Assembly (NCBI GenBank): GCA_004352715.1
Contig: SCFE01000004.1
Location: forward strand, 1,174,124-1,238,123
DNA from: Hofstenia miamia
Lineage: Eukaryota > Xenacoelomorpha > Acoela
DNA: 64,000 nt
Direction of reading: 5' to 3'
Notes under the pieces: model-generated
Database searches by the model: none
Told to the model about the DNA's origin: nothing
The model's input: only the letters and a program-made list of their open reading frames with translations
In this document: in pieces, positions 24,044-34,980 of the stretch
How positions within the stretch are numbered: the first letter of the stretch is position 1
Layout of the letters: the number at the start of each line of letters is the position of its first letter
Program-made: the position numbers and the translations under genes

Positions 24044-27000
24044 TTTCTATTTATACAAAATTTATTAAAACATATTTACCGATTATTGATGCCAAACAAG
24101 TACCAGTCGCCTAATTTCAATTTTGGTTTTCCCACGCTTTAAATTTCTGCGTACCTCGTGGCTATGCAGAACTGTGTGCAGGCGTTTCGTCCACAATTAT
24201 TTTTGTCAAACCGTTTTGGCGACTAATACTTGCCGAAATTAAACTGTCAAAATTACTAAATGCATTTTCCAAGAATTAAAACAAATTATTGATAGAGTTT
24301 TATTTGCTATTCTTGAATGATGCTACAATTGACTACTCTACATATGTACTCAATTTCCAATAATCACTTTATTCTATAAATTCACCACTATTCTTTCCAC
24401 ATTTTACATGAAATATTGATTTTCTCAATGTCTTTTGATTAGGTTTTCTGAAGCTTTTTCGTTTAACAATAAACTTGTACGCATCCAGGTAATATGTTGA
24501 AGATTCCTTTAAGGTGGTTGCTTTACCTTAACATTCCTAGCACTTGATATCTATAATAAAAACGAACGAGACTTTCAAGGAAAAACTTCCAGAGGCAGAA
24601 GCAAACAATACACAATGGACCAAAAGAGTCATGACAGTGGTCCATTGGCTGAGAATTAAATGAGGATTAAAATTGGATGGCAAGATTTATTAGATAGCAA
24701 ACTAGCTAGTTGTAGTGTCATGCATAATTCTTTACACTATTTTTCATTTGACAAGGCATTATAACATGAAATATATATATATATATATTCCCGTTGTTGC
24801 AACACAAATCGAAGAAAAATCATGAACACACAATTTTTACGCTTTGTAAGGTACATACCAAACATTAAATTTATCTATATATTTTTGAGAAGTGGAAACA
24901 CTTTCCAAAATATTAATTCCAATAATGTAAATTTCAGAAATGATGGCACAGTTGCAAAGAATAATCTAACGAATTTGATATTGTCTTGCGAACAAAACTA
25001 ATACTGAGTCACTGTAAACTCTCATTTCCAACTACTTTAAAGTTTCGCATGGTGGACAACAGATGTGCCTAATGTCTATCAAAAATATTGTGTAACTGGA
25101 ATTCAGTGCAATTTTCAAATGAATTTTCTCTTTCAAATTTATATTAGTCAATTCTTCTCTAAGCCTTAGAAAAATTTATTTCAAATCCTAGAAATTTTAA
25201 GAAACATACTTAGTGGTTGCAGATTGTTAGTGTCGTCGATTGAAGTGAAAATTCATATTTATAGATTACAGATTTATCCGTTTTTTTAATTTAACTTGAC
25301 ATTGGAAACATTTAAGTATAACATTGTCATAACAGCAGTGCTAGAACAAATACACGTTTTAAATTAAAAATCGAAAATTACGACTGGAACAAATTTTTAA
25401 ATATACCAATATTTCTACAGATTTAACTTTTACATTTTAGAATATGCGCTATTCTGATCAAAAATATAATTTTTAGTTCAATCCAAGTCGCTAGAGTATC
25501 GCCGGTCGCGGGGTCAATCGGGGCACTCTGTTTGAGAACGTCAGTGGATCACGGCGTCTCTAATAGTATTTAGTTGCCCCGGTAATTTCTATTTGAAAAA
25601 ATAAACATTTACAAGTCATCCTTAATTGTTATCCTTATACAAATTGGACCAGATTTAAATTCGTAATTGTGGCTCCTTTTCTCCTGTACTACCTAGAAGA
25701 TCACTAATATGCGTGTTTCAAATGTTTTTGATAATGATTAACTTTAAAATAACTTTTAATAGAAAAATCAAGAGATTTATTTATAAATATATATATATAA
25801 GGCTATGACTTCCTACAGCAACTATTTTCATCAAAAACCCCTCAATCTCTTGTGATGAAGCTTTTTGTGCTGATTCAATAATTGAAACAAATTTTCTTAA
25901 TTCTTAAAATTATTAATGAAATTTGGCATTTAAAATTTGATTTTTAGGAATTTTGCAGCAAAAAATGTTGAAATAGTTAGTTAAAGTGATCTTTACAAAA
26001 TTAAATATTTGGATTCAGAAATTTTTTTCAAAATGTTGGTAAACTTTTTCATTCACATGAAATAAGGATTTTTCGACGCATTTATTTGTTGAAATATGGT
26101 GTCCATTTACTCAATGCTTATGAAACACATTTTAACTATCTCGAATTGATGCAGATGTTTACTTATTTCAACAACATCAGGATTAGATGTCCCACCAGTT
26201 TGCCAAGACCTACACCAAGAGTTTATTACGAATTCAGTTAGTGATTGGATTTTGGGTAGTTTTAGAGGCATATGAATCAAAAGAAAGCATAGTGCTCCTG
26301 AATTCAAATGTGATTTACAGATATTTCGAGTATTAATAGTTTGAATGTTGGGTAATTTATTCGTCACTCTGAAATATTTATCCAAAGACCCAAGTAAAAA
26401 TTTATAGTGATCAAGTGATGTTACATTTTCCTCTTGTACAATTATATTTTCTTCTTTGAAATAACTCTTATTGCATTATATTTATCTCGAACTTTATTAA
26501 TATAAGGTAATAGTTACTGTTAAGACTTCTTGTTCCGCTTTCAAATGCATCATCAAACACCAATCTTAGCACTCTGCTTTCAACAGGCAGCAAGTTTGGA
26601 AACAAGTAATCTTTTATTTTCCATTCCTCTTGTAGAAATTATCGACGCCTTTATTTGATCCAATATTTATTACTGTTGTGACACAAGCGCCTCTTCACAT
26701 TTAATTTATTTCAATTAAACCCATTAGTTGATGACATGATTTCGTTAAATAAATTGTGGGAAGTTCCCTTTTTAAACATATGTCTTCATCTCATACTAAA
26801 ATCACAAGAATTTCATAATTTCCAGTTATTAATGTGCAATATAGTTTTCACTAATATTGTGACAAGTTTTAGGGAAGTGATCCAAATTCAATACGTTAGC
26901 AAGGAAAACCCCAACCGTAAACAACAAGTTAACTCCAAGTGTCTGCATACGCTTAATAAATTTATTTGCATAGATATATTTGAAGAAATATGCAGAACCC

Positions 27001-27760
27001 AATTGTGACAAACCTATTTGTAATAACATTTGTGTAAGAAACACCTTTAACGTGAACTTCACCATTTGCGAATTTATTGAGTGCAATTTAACTATTTGGT
27101 TTATAGTCATGTTAAAGTAGAACGTCATTCCTTAACGGTGTTGTTAACGTATTGAATTCGGATCACTAAGGATAAATTTCCCTATAATTTCACGATAAGT
27201 TACAGAGGTCCTGTCAATAATTTCCCATTTCCCGAATTTTAAGGGCTTGGACGTTACTGATTATAAGTACCTATTTCTGAAGCAATCAAGAGTAATATAT
27301 CTTTGGAAAATCTGCGAAAACTTTTCATTTTTTAGTATTATATTGAAAATATTCGACTAATAAGCGTATCTCAGAAAACCAATGATATTTATTTGAGAAC
27401 TGTTTGTGAAGAAAAATATCCCAACATTTTTAAAAGATTGAAGTTCAATATATCAATTTTGAGAGGAGCTGCTTAAAAGATGTTCGACACTGAACGATAT
27501 AATATCCACATCATAATATCAAAAAAAATGGATTTATTCAATTAAAGTACAAGCCATGCTATTTTAAAGTCTACAAACAATGTGTATCTCTTTTTATTTC
27601 TGAATTGTATAATCTTTTGTAGAAAGAGTATTAATATATTTTCTCAAACATTGCGGTCTAGGTGAGAGAGCTACTGGGATCCCAATATCTACTGATAAAT
27701 GTGGAACTTTTGCGTTATCTCCCTCCAAATTTTTGCAAAAATATGCCAGTTTATCAATAT
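24044..27760. other. intergenic, nothing recognised except a GC-rich islet
   Basis: AT-rich DNA with short (TA)n runs near 24768-24788 and 25788-25798. A conspicuous GC-rich patch lies at 25486-25590 (for example CGCCGGTCGCGGGGTCAATC). It has no clear long frame and no match to an RNA gene that I can identify. Open frames at 26107-26385 and 26736-27128 have no recognisable domain. Confidence 0.45.
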
Positions 27761-27768
27761 AATAATTA

Positions 27769-27895
27769 TAGTCCTAACCCTAACCCCAACCCCAACATCC
27801 ACACTAATCCAAAACAAAACCCTAATCCTAAGCAAAGCCAACCCACGCCTTCGTCCTAACTCTAACCCAAACCATCCCCCAAACATTAAGTAGAA
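27769..27895 (-). repeat. telomere-like CCCTAA repeats, degenerate
   Basis: Runs such as CCTAACCCTAACCCCAACCC followed by looser CCTAA/CCAA units. The C-rich strand is on +. It faces the G-rich array at 28236-28342 across about 340 bp. Confidence 0.7.
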
Positions 27896-28235
27896 GGAAT
27901 ATGCAAATATATTATTATCAGCAATTTTCAAAATGAATTATAAAATAATTATAATATACTACCATTAATATGCTAATTACTGGTTCAACCAGTCGTCTTT
28001 TGTTTGTTTACATCAATTGTAAGATTTGGCAAAGTTTATTCAATCAACCCACATCTTTTTCCCTCACATCTTTTTACTCAGTTACTTTGCTTCAAAACCT
28101 TCTTAAAAGACTTTGCTTTGCTTACATAATTTAAAATGAATAAGTTTTCATTGAGTCGGCTCTATCATGATGCTAAGATTTATGGTTTGGGCAAGGTAGA
28201 ACTTAGCTTAAAGTTATGGTTGTGTTTATGTTTAG

Positions 28236-28342
28236 AATGTTTTGGGTTAGGGTTAGAGATATGATTATATATAGTTAAATTTGGAGTTAGGTTTATGGTT
28301 TGGGATATGGTTTGGTTTAGGGTTAGGGTTAAGGTTATTTTT
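28236..28342 (+). repeat. telomere-like TTAGGG repeats, degenerate
   Basis: Units such as GGGTTAGGGTTAGAG and TTTAGGGTTAGGGTTAAGG, mixed with GGTTTGG variants. The G-rich strand is on +, inverted relative to 27769-27895. Confidence 0.7.
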
Positions 28343-28578
28343 AAACTTCGACCTATTTTCAATTCTAGTTATAGTCCTCCTCATGCTTTGATCCTAGATT
28401 CGCCTCTGCTACAATTTAGAATGACTTCGCTGTACTGCGTAGATGAAAGAATTATACGTTGATTGAGTAAAAACGTTTATTTCTTGCCATACAGAGCTGA
28501 GATGTTAAAAGTTATCAGCGGAAATAAAAACTCTTGTAATGTGTAATTACAAAACAAAAATCAAATCAATTGCAATAT

Positions 28579-28970
28579 TATGCAGGTACCAGGTGGCCAA
28601 TTCAACTCCAAATATGGACCTACATTTCTTTCAATTGCATTTGCGGTTACTGTTTATTGATTAAATAATCAATGAGATAGCAATTACATAAGAATGATAA
28701 CAACCAAAACGAAAACAAAAAAGGGAATTGAAATATTTCATTTTTCATTTTCGTTTTTCATTTTTTATTTTTCGTTTTCATTTTTCAATTTTCAATTTTT
28801 GTTTTTCTTTTGAAAAATTTTAAAAATGGAAATTGGCAAAATGAAATTTGAAAAGTGACAATGAAAAATGGTCATTTCCGTTTTTCAACTGCAATTTTCA
28901 CTTAATCTTTCCAAATGATCAAAATGAAAAAGGAAAAACGGAATTGAATTGGCCACCTGTTACCTGCATA
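28579..28970. mobile_element. MITE with CATTTTTC-rich interior
   Basis: A 392-bp element with ~27-bp inverted ends. The left reads TATGCAGGTACCAGGTGGCC and the right complement differs at one base in that block. CAATAT occurs directly outside both ends (28573-28578 and 28971-28976) as a possible 6-bp target duplication. The interior is a pyrimidine tract of repeated TTTTCATTTTTC on the left, answered by GAAAAATG-type sequence on the right. No coding. Superfamily uncertain. Confidence 0.7.
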
Positions 28971-29146
28971 CAATATAATCATAAACAAATTTTGTTTCAA
29001 AAATTTATTTCACTGTTTTTCAATATTTATAGTAGTTAAATATGTCTTTTAATAATTTGAATTTACTGGGTTTTTGAATTTCGTCGAGCGCGAATAATTA
29101 AAACAATTCTCTAGTAATCAGCCACTACACCTACGCTTGTAATCTA

Positions 29147-29645
29147 TTGAATTGCATAAGCATTCGTCAACAAGAACGCATTAATACTGTATTTAACTGG
29201 TCCATTACCACTTTTTTGCAAATTAGCAAACAAGATATTCGCACAAATTTACAACAACTGAAAATACGGTCACCTAAATATCAAACAATGTTTTGTAGCC
29301 TGGTAACTATGTTTAAATATTTGCACAAATTGTCACCAGCAACTAGGTTTCTAGACAATGTCATAGCCTGCAATAAACGCACTAATATCTTTATAATTAA
29401 TGAGAAAATTAAGTGCAAGTCTTATCAAGACTAATTGGAATTAACACAACAAGCATGTGGAATAAATTGGACACACAAGTAAGGAATGCCCCTAATATCA
29501 AAATATTCAAGAAACTGTTAAAGGAGAATTTGCTAAACAAACAATTTATATTAGGATCTTCTAAGAGATTAAATGTGTGGCAAGGGATGATTGAGTAAAT
29601 TATATTTATTTGTTTAATGTTATTATTTTGTGGATTTTATGTTTA
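29147..29645 (+). pseudogene. LINE ORF2 C-terminal fragment (uninterrupted copy)
   Basis: Encodes the C-terminal region of a non-LTR ORF2 in two overlapping frames (ending SMWNKLDTQVRNAPNIKIFK and a basic tail), with a frameshift near 29413-29434. It contains the sequence GTTTCTAGACAATG unbroken at about 29350, which is the empty target of the hAT element found in the second copy. The copy stops at the N at 29646. It differs from the second copy (31268-31566) at only about four positions. Confidence 0.7.
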
Positions 29646-29774
29646 NGCACAAATTGTCACCAGCAACTAGGTTTCTAGCAGAGGCGCACCCAGAGGGGGG
29701 GGGAAGTGGGGGAACGTTCCCCCCCTCAACAGAGCAGAGATGCTTCCATTTCTCATGAAATTTTTGCCTATAAC

Positions 29775-29997
29775 CAGTAGCGTAGGCAAGGGGACATGCT
29801 AAAAAGTTTCCCGACAAATTTTCAGAATTGCCTTTGAGTGGTTAAATAAAAAAAGTAATAAGAAATTAAAAACTGCAGTAGTGAAATGTATTTCTTAGCG
29901 TCCAATTCGTCATTATTTTAAAAATTTTTGCGGGGCTTTGCCCAGGTGATCTCGACGGATACATTCCTCTCACGGGAAAATCCTGCGCAGGCCACTG
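29775..29997. mobile_element. hAT-like MITE nested in another hAT element (CAGTGGCGTA family)
   Basis: A 223-bp element, CAGTAGCGTAGGCAAG at one end and CTGCGCAGGCCACTG at the other, with an 8-bp near-duplication (CCTATAAC at 29767-29774, CCTACAAC at 29998-30005). Homologous along its length to the element at 18352-18557. Confidence 0.8.
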
Positions 29998-30982
29998 CCT
30001 ACAACAATCATATTACGTAATATATATATATATATATATAGACAGAATTAAATTATTGAAATAATTGGAAAATTTTTAATCTATTGAATATTTTATACAA
30101 TCGATTAGTGCACTCTGCTCAAAAAGCAAAATTGCCAATATTTAAGATTGACTTAAATCTTACTGAAATGTATAATTAGGACTCCAGGTTAAAGAAGCAT
30201 TATTGTCTTGCTTAGTAAATTTATATAGCATTGGCTGTTGAGTGTACTACACAGTTAATGAGCAGAAAATAAATTATGCCTTCACCACCAAATTCACCGT
30301 TTTTTGTACATTGAATGTTTAACATTAACCTTACTTTGCACAATTGTGATATTAACATCTTGTGATGTCAAACCTAAAGAAATTAAACTATGATCACATC
30401 ATTTACATAAGGTATCTAAAGCAGAACCAAATTTGCCTTTAGTGATTATGATTAGTGGCAACATAAACTTTTGATTTTCTAGACAAATTTGTTAGTTTAC
30501 TAACAGAAATATGAAGCACTAGTAACATTTTTTGTTATCTCACAACGATGATTTTTTTTGAAAATGTTCTTATATGTTATGTTATATATTGATTTTTATT
30601 AATTTCCAAACTAGTTAATTTACTATGATTTTTGATCTATTATTTTCATTCTAATTATCGCCAAAATCGAATAATTTATGGAATTAATCTATTGGTGGAA
30701 TTCCAATTAAGAATTGTCCACCCCTGCGTGTTTGTATTTGACAAGGGGTAATTTAATGGACATCTTAACTGAAACTATGAATGAGAAATATAGTCATTTT
30801 GAATGAAATGTTTATAAAATTATGTTTTGCTAAAGTGAAAATAATTTGAACACGCTTTCTATATTCCTTAACTTGTAGTGAAATATTATGAATTATAAAG
30901 CTAATAATAATTCGAATTATGGCATGTTGCAAAGTGTAACTAACGCTTCTTTGCGACAGCACAGCTGAAATACGAAATGATT

Positions 30983-31220
30983 NNNNNNNNNNNNNNNNNN
31001 NNNNNNNNNNNNNNNNNNNNNNNNNNNNNNNNNNNNNNNNNNNNNNNNNNNNNNNNNNNNNNNNNNNNNNNNNNNNNNNNNNNNNNNNNNNNNNNNNNNN
31101 NNNNNNNNNNNNNNNNNNNNNNNNNNNNNNNNNNNNNNNNNNNNNNNNNNNNNNNNNNNNNNNNNNNNNNNNNNNNNNNNNNNNNNNNNNNNNNNNNNNN
31201 NNNNNNNNNNNNNNNNNNNN
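30983..31220. other. assembly gap (238 N) inside the hAT element
   Basis: A run of N. The right end of the hAT element resumes at 31221. Confidence 0.99.
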
Positions 31221-31267
31221 ATATGAAATAGTTCCCCTCCTCAGAGAAAAAGCTCGGTGCGCCCCTG

Positions 31268-31600
31268 GTTTCTAGACAATGTCATAGCCTGCAATAAACG
31301 CACTAATATCTTTATAATTAATGAGAAAATTAAGTGCAAGTCTTATCAAGACTAATTGGAATTAACACAACAAGCATGTGGAATAAATTGGACACACAAG
31401 TAAGGAATGCCCCTAATATCAAAATATTCAAGAAACTGTTAAAAGAGAATTTTCTAAACAAACAATTTATATTAGGATCTTCTAAGAGATTAAATGTGTG
31501 GCAAGGGATGATCAAGTAAATTATATTTATTTGTTTAATGTTATTATTTTGTGGATTTTATGTTTAATTTGAAAATAAGTTATTCAAATATAAATATAAC
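31268..31600 (+). pseudogene. LINE ORF2 C-terminal fragment (copy carrying the hAT insertion)
   Basis: Continues the LINE from GTTTCTAGACAATG onward and repeats 29347-29645 with about four substitutions, then runs past the point where the first copy is cut by the N. Together with 29647-29678 (GCACAAATTG... to GTTTCTAG) it forms the filled-site version of 29323-29645. Confidence 0.7.
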
Positions 31601-31667
31601 TAAAGTATAGATTGATCCTTAAAAATGTTCGTTTTAAAATATTCGCAAATTTATAACAAATTTATAT

Positions 31668-31790
31668 CAAATTTAAGCAAAATTAAATATTTTTTTAATA
31701 AATATTTTTAATACGAACATTCTTTTATGAAAATAATGTTCGTATAAAAAATATTTATTAAAAATAATTACTTAATTTTGTTTAAATTTG
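31668..31790. repeat. palindrome with ~54-bp arms
   Basis: The left arm (31668-31721) and right arm (31735-31790) are imperfect inverted copies, closing on ACGAACATT/AATGTTCGT around a 13-base loop. It could be a foldback element or the end of the mariner relic that starts 50 bp downstream. Confidence 0.75.
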
Positions 31791-31838
31791 ACTTCTGTTT
31801 AAAGATGTTGTATTAATATAATTTAAAAACTTTATCAT

Positions 31839-32690
31839 TTGGATATGGATATAAATTCGCGTGATATTAATTTGTTAATTGAATTTCTAAGAAGAAATAA
31901 CCTAAATGCAACAAAATGTCATGAAATAATTTGTCAGCATTTAAAGAAAACATTGTGGGCCTCTGCAGAGTTCAAGTTATGGCAAAACAATTTTCAGAAG
32001 GTGAAAAGATGGACTTTAACGTAAACATGGAAGTGGCTGCCCGTCTACAGATAAACGACTAGAGAACTGAGGAAAGTGATCGAGGAAGAATTAACCAATA
32101 ACAATGACTTTACATTGCAGGTGCCGGCCGTCAAACATGATGTATCATTCCATATGATTCGAGACATTGTCACCAAAGACCTGAGATACTTATCTATTGG
32201 GAGCAAGTTGGTGCCCATGTGATATCTAACAACAATAAGGAAAATCGTGTGGCAGGATGCCAAGAAATCCTACAGTACTTGTCTACCCTAAATACATATA
32301 AAAATTTGATCATCATTGACGAAAAACAGTTTTTTGAACGACCGATTGGAAACTCAGCCATAAGACGTCAATGGGTGGCACCTGATGGCGATAAGCCTAA
32401 ATTTGCCCAATGGATAAAAAGTTTATGGCCATGGTGGCCATTACATTTACAGGCTTAAGCTATGTGAAGGTTTTACCAATTGGTCAAACAATTGCTTCAA
32501 ATGTCTACATTGATTTCCTTGCTGAAACATTGACTGCATTTGATTCATACGATCTCAGAATGTCACACAAAGCTATTTCGCCAGCGAATTGCGTGATCAT
32601 GCACGACAATGCCAGGCCGCATGTTTCTAAGTTAACATCTGATTATCTCGAATCCAAAAACTTAAGACGTCTACATCCCTAAAAATAGAA
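31839..32690 (+). pseudogene. mariner-like transposase relic
   Basis: Pieces of a Tc1/mariner-superfamily transposase in shifting frames: an N-terminal helix-turn-helix-like part (31839-32024), a linker ending near ENRVAGCQEILQ, the first catalytic aspartate block LIIIDEKQF (about 32310) and the second, MHDNARPHVS (about 32598-32627), which matches the mariner HDNARPH box. There is an in-frame stop in the linker and a one-base shift near 32410-32430. The frame ends at 32680 before the third catalytic residue. No TIR pair was found. Inactive. Confidence 0.75.
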
Positions 32691-32699
32691 AGATTGACT

Positions 32700-33880
32700 A
32701 GTTTTGTTTACCAATATTTATTATAACACCCTAGTTCTACTGAATTAAATATGCCTTAAGATTGCTGGACATTGTTTTGTAAAGCATTCTACGCTTCTTT
32801 TATATTTTGAATACTACTGCTAATTTCATTCATGTGATTTTATTGCGGTAAATTGAATTTATTTCTGGAGCTAACTACGCAGATTGTTTGCATTACCACA
32901 AGGAAATAAAGGCCTTCGTCACTTAAGTAATTTTTGTTATATTATTATTGAAATAAATTTACCTGTTTTTTATTAAGTGTAAGCACATTTGAACTAGAGT
33001 TGAAATGTGCTTGCCTTAGATGTTACCTTAAGTTATTTAGCAATAATATTTTATTATTATTATAGTTATCACATTTTAAGTTAAAATTTTAATACTTACC
33101 CTTAAACATTTTTGAAGTATAAGTTCGTTTATATATTGTTTAATGCAAATGTTTTAAATGTTTGTGCAAATATATGCTTGATTGACTCTTTTTTTCTATA
33201 TATTTATATTATATTCTTATAATTGGAAAATTCAATTTTATAATTTTCTAAGATATACTTTACTTATCAACACATATACAAGAACAAATATATGTATTTG
33301 ATAAATTCAAACATTTCTAAAAGCAACATACATTTTCTACTTACATGTTAACAAATAATAAGAAATATATAAGAACAACTTTATGGCGATCCTAAGTTCA
33401 ACCATCTCAAAGCAACATCATTTTATATTAAAAAAATTTAAAAATACAAGAACTTTATGGCTATCCTAAAATCAAACATTTCTCCAAGCAATACATTTTT
33501 TGGTAAACAATTAAGAAATAATTTATAGCAATCCTAAATTCAAAGAATTTCCAAACCAGTATGTTTCCTAAATAACAATTAAGAAGACAATAGAAAAGAA
33601 CAACCTTGTGGCTATCAATTTTAATCATTTCTCCATGGAATTTTTCAGTCGTTTGCTTCGTAAGGGAGCCTGCTTGTCTCAACAAATAATGATTCAAAGC
33701 TCTCATGCCCTGCCCAGGGTCGTGCACCCTCGCCTGGCCAATAAACAAAGGTTTATATCCGTGTTGGAATTGGGTTGGGTCGGGCTGGATTTGGGCCGAA
33801 TTTTCGACACAGCAATTTGGTGGGAAAGTAAGTCGAATTTTTTTATTGTGTATACATTAAACATAATTTAAAATTCTACA
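32700..33880. other. intergenic, nothing firm
   Basis: AT-rich. A GC-richer patch at about 33700-33810 (GTTGGAATTGGG, GGGTCGGGCTGG) partly resembles the reverse complement of 43735-43815 and may be a small repeat, but I could not define its ends. Confidence 0.4.
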
Positions 33881-33884
33881 CGAT

Positions 33885-34850
33885 ATGACTATGAATAATG
33901 AAATTGTTAAGAAATTTAATGAATTAAGGAACTTAGTAAATTGTTCAAGAGGCAAGGCTATAGATGATGCACTTTTATTGAGCCATGAGTCTATTTTGTC
34001 TGAACTTAAAAGTTTTTGATATTTGGAAATACTGTCAGTCATGAAGAAAGTTACGCCAATATTTTAAAAAGAAACAAATTAAACCAAACAAGCAGCTATT
34101 ATATTAAATGTACAAGCAAAAATTTAGTGAATAAAGAACCTATAACAAGTACTGATATTTCAAATGTTACACAAGATATTCTTAAAGAAATTCAAGATGC
34201 TAAGGATTTTCCTAAAATTAGAAAGATATTCCCGAATAATGAACTTGTTTTTGCTTGTGAATCTAAAGCTGATGTTGAGGTTATTAAAAATAATATTGGG
34301 AAAAATAAGTGTATAATTTTGAAAAATACAAAAAGATTGTACCCAAGCTAAAAATTCTAAATGTACCGAGTTATTTTTTAGAAAACTTCATTGCACCTGA
34401 AATCAAAGAAAAAATATTATTTAAAAACCCAAATTTGCAAGATTTGTGTGGTTTAAATGATTCAATGTTTGAAATATTATTTACTAAGATTAACGGATAT
34501 AGTAAAACCTCAATTATTTACGTTAAACTATCCCCAAAAGTACGGACATTCTTGCTTGACAACAGATGTGCAAGGTCAGTGAACATTTTTGTGCACGTAT
34601 GTGTTCTAACTGTGGAATGTATGGACACTCAAGAAATAAGTGTTTAAGAAAATCACATGTGTATATTTTCTGTGCAAAAAATCACATACAAATTGTCCAA
34701 ATAAGAACAATCCTTGTAAATATAAATGTGTAAATTGCAGCACTTCATACCCAATGTAATCATTCTACTTTTTCGAAAGATTGTCCTATTTATTTGTCTA
34801 ATATTAAGGTAATAATGCAGAGAACAGAAACTGATGATTGACTAACACAA
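33885..34850 (+). pseudogene. LINE-A ORF1 (nucleic-acid binding protein with CCHC knuckle), broken
   Basis: Consecutive frames from ATG 33885 onward encode a Lys/Asn-rich protein with a gag-like layout. A mid-section (34016-34351, then 34309-34590) is followed by a zinc knuckle in the next frame at 34602-34643, CSNCGMYGHSRNKC (C-X2-C-X4-H-X4-C). A further Cys-rich segment follows to about 34840. CCHC knuckles in ORF1 are usual in jockey/I/R1-type LINEs. At least two frameshifts and a stop at about 34017 break it. ORF2 begins about 130 bp downstream. Confidence 0.65.
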
Positions 34851-34980
34851 TTAGGAAACTTAAATTTTCACGATTCTTACCTAATTAAGTTTAATTTGAA
34901 CAATTATGCAACTCCATTCATGCCAAGTTAGGCATATCAAAGTGACAATATTTATAAATATTCACGTTCCTAAAAACTAG

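Larger units (their letters stand above)
29679..31267. mobile_element. hAT element inserted in the LINE fragment
   Basis: A 1589-bp element (including a 238-bp gap) with ends CAGAGGCGCACCCAG and GAGCTCGGTGCGCCCCTG-like, a 12-bp imperfect TIR. It has a perfect 8-bp target duplication, GTTTCTAG, at 29671-29678 and 31268-31275 that fits the hAT rule nTnnnnAn. A second hAT MITE (29775-29997) is nested near its left end. No transposase is visible outside the gap, so it is probably non-autonomous. Confidence 0.85.
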
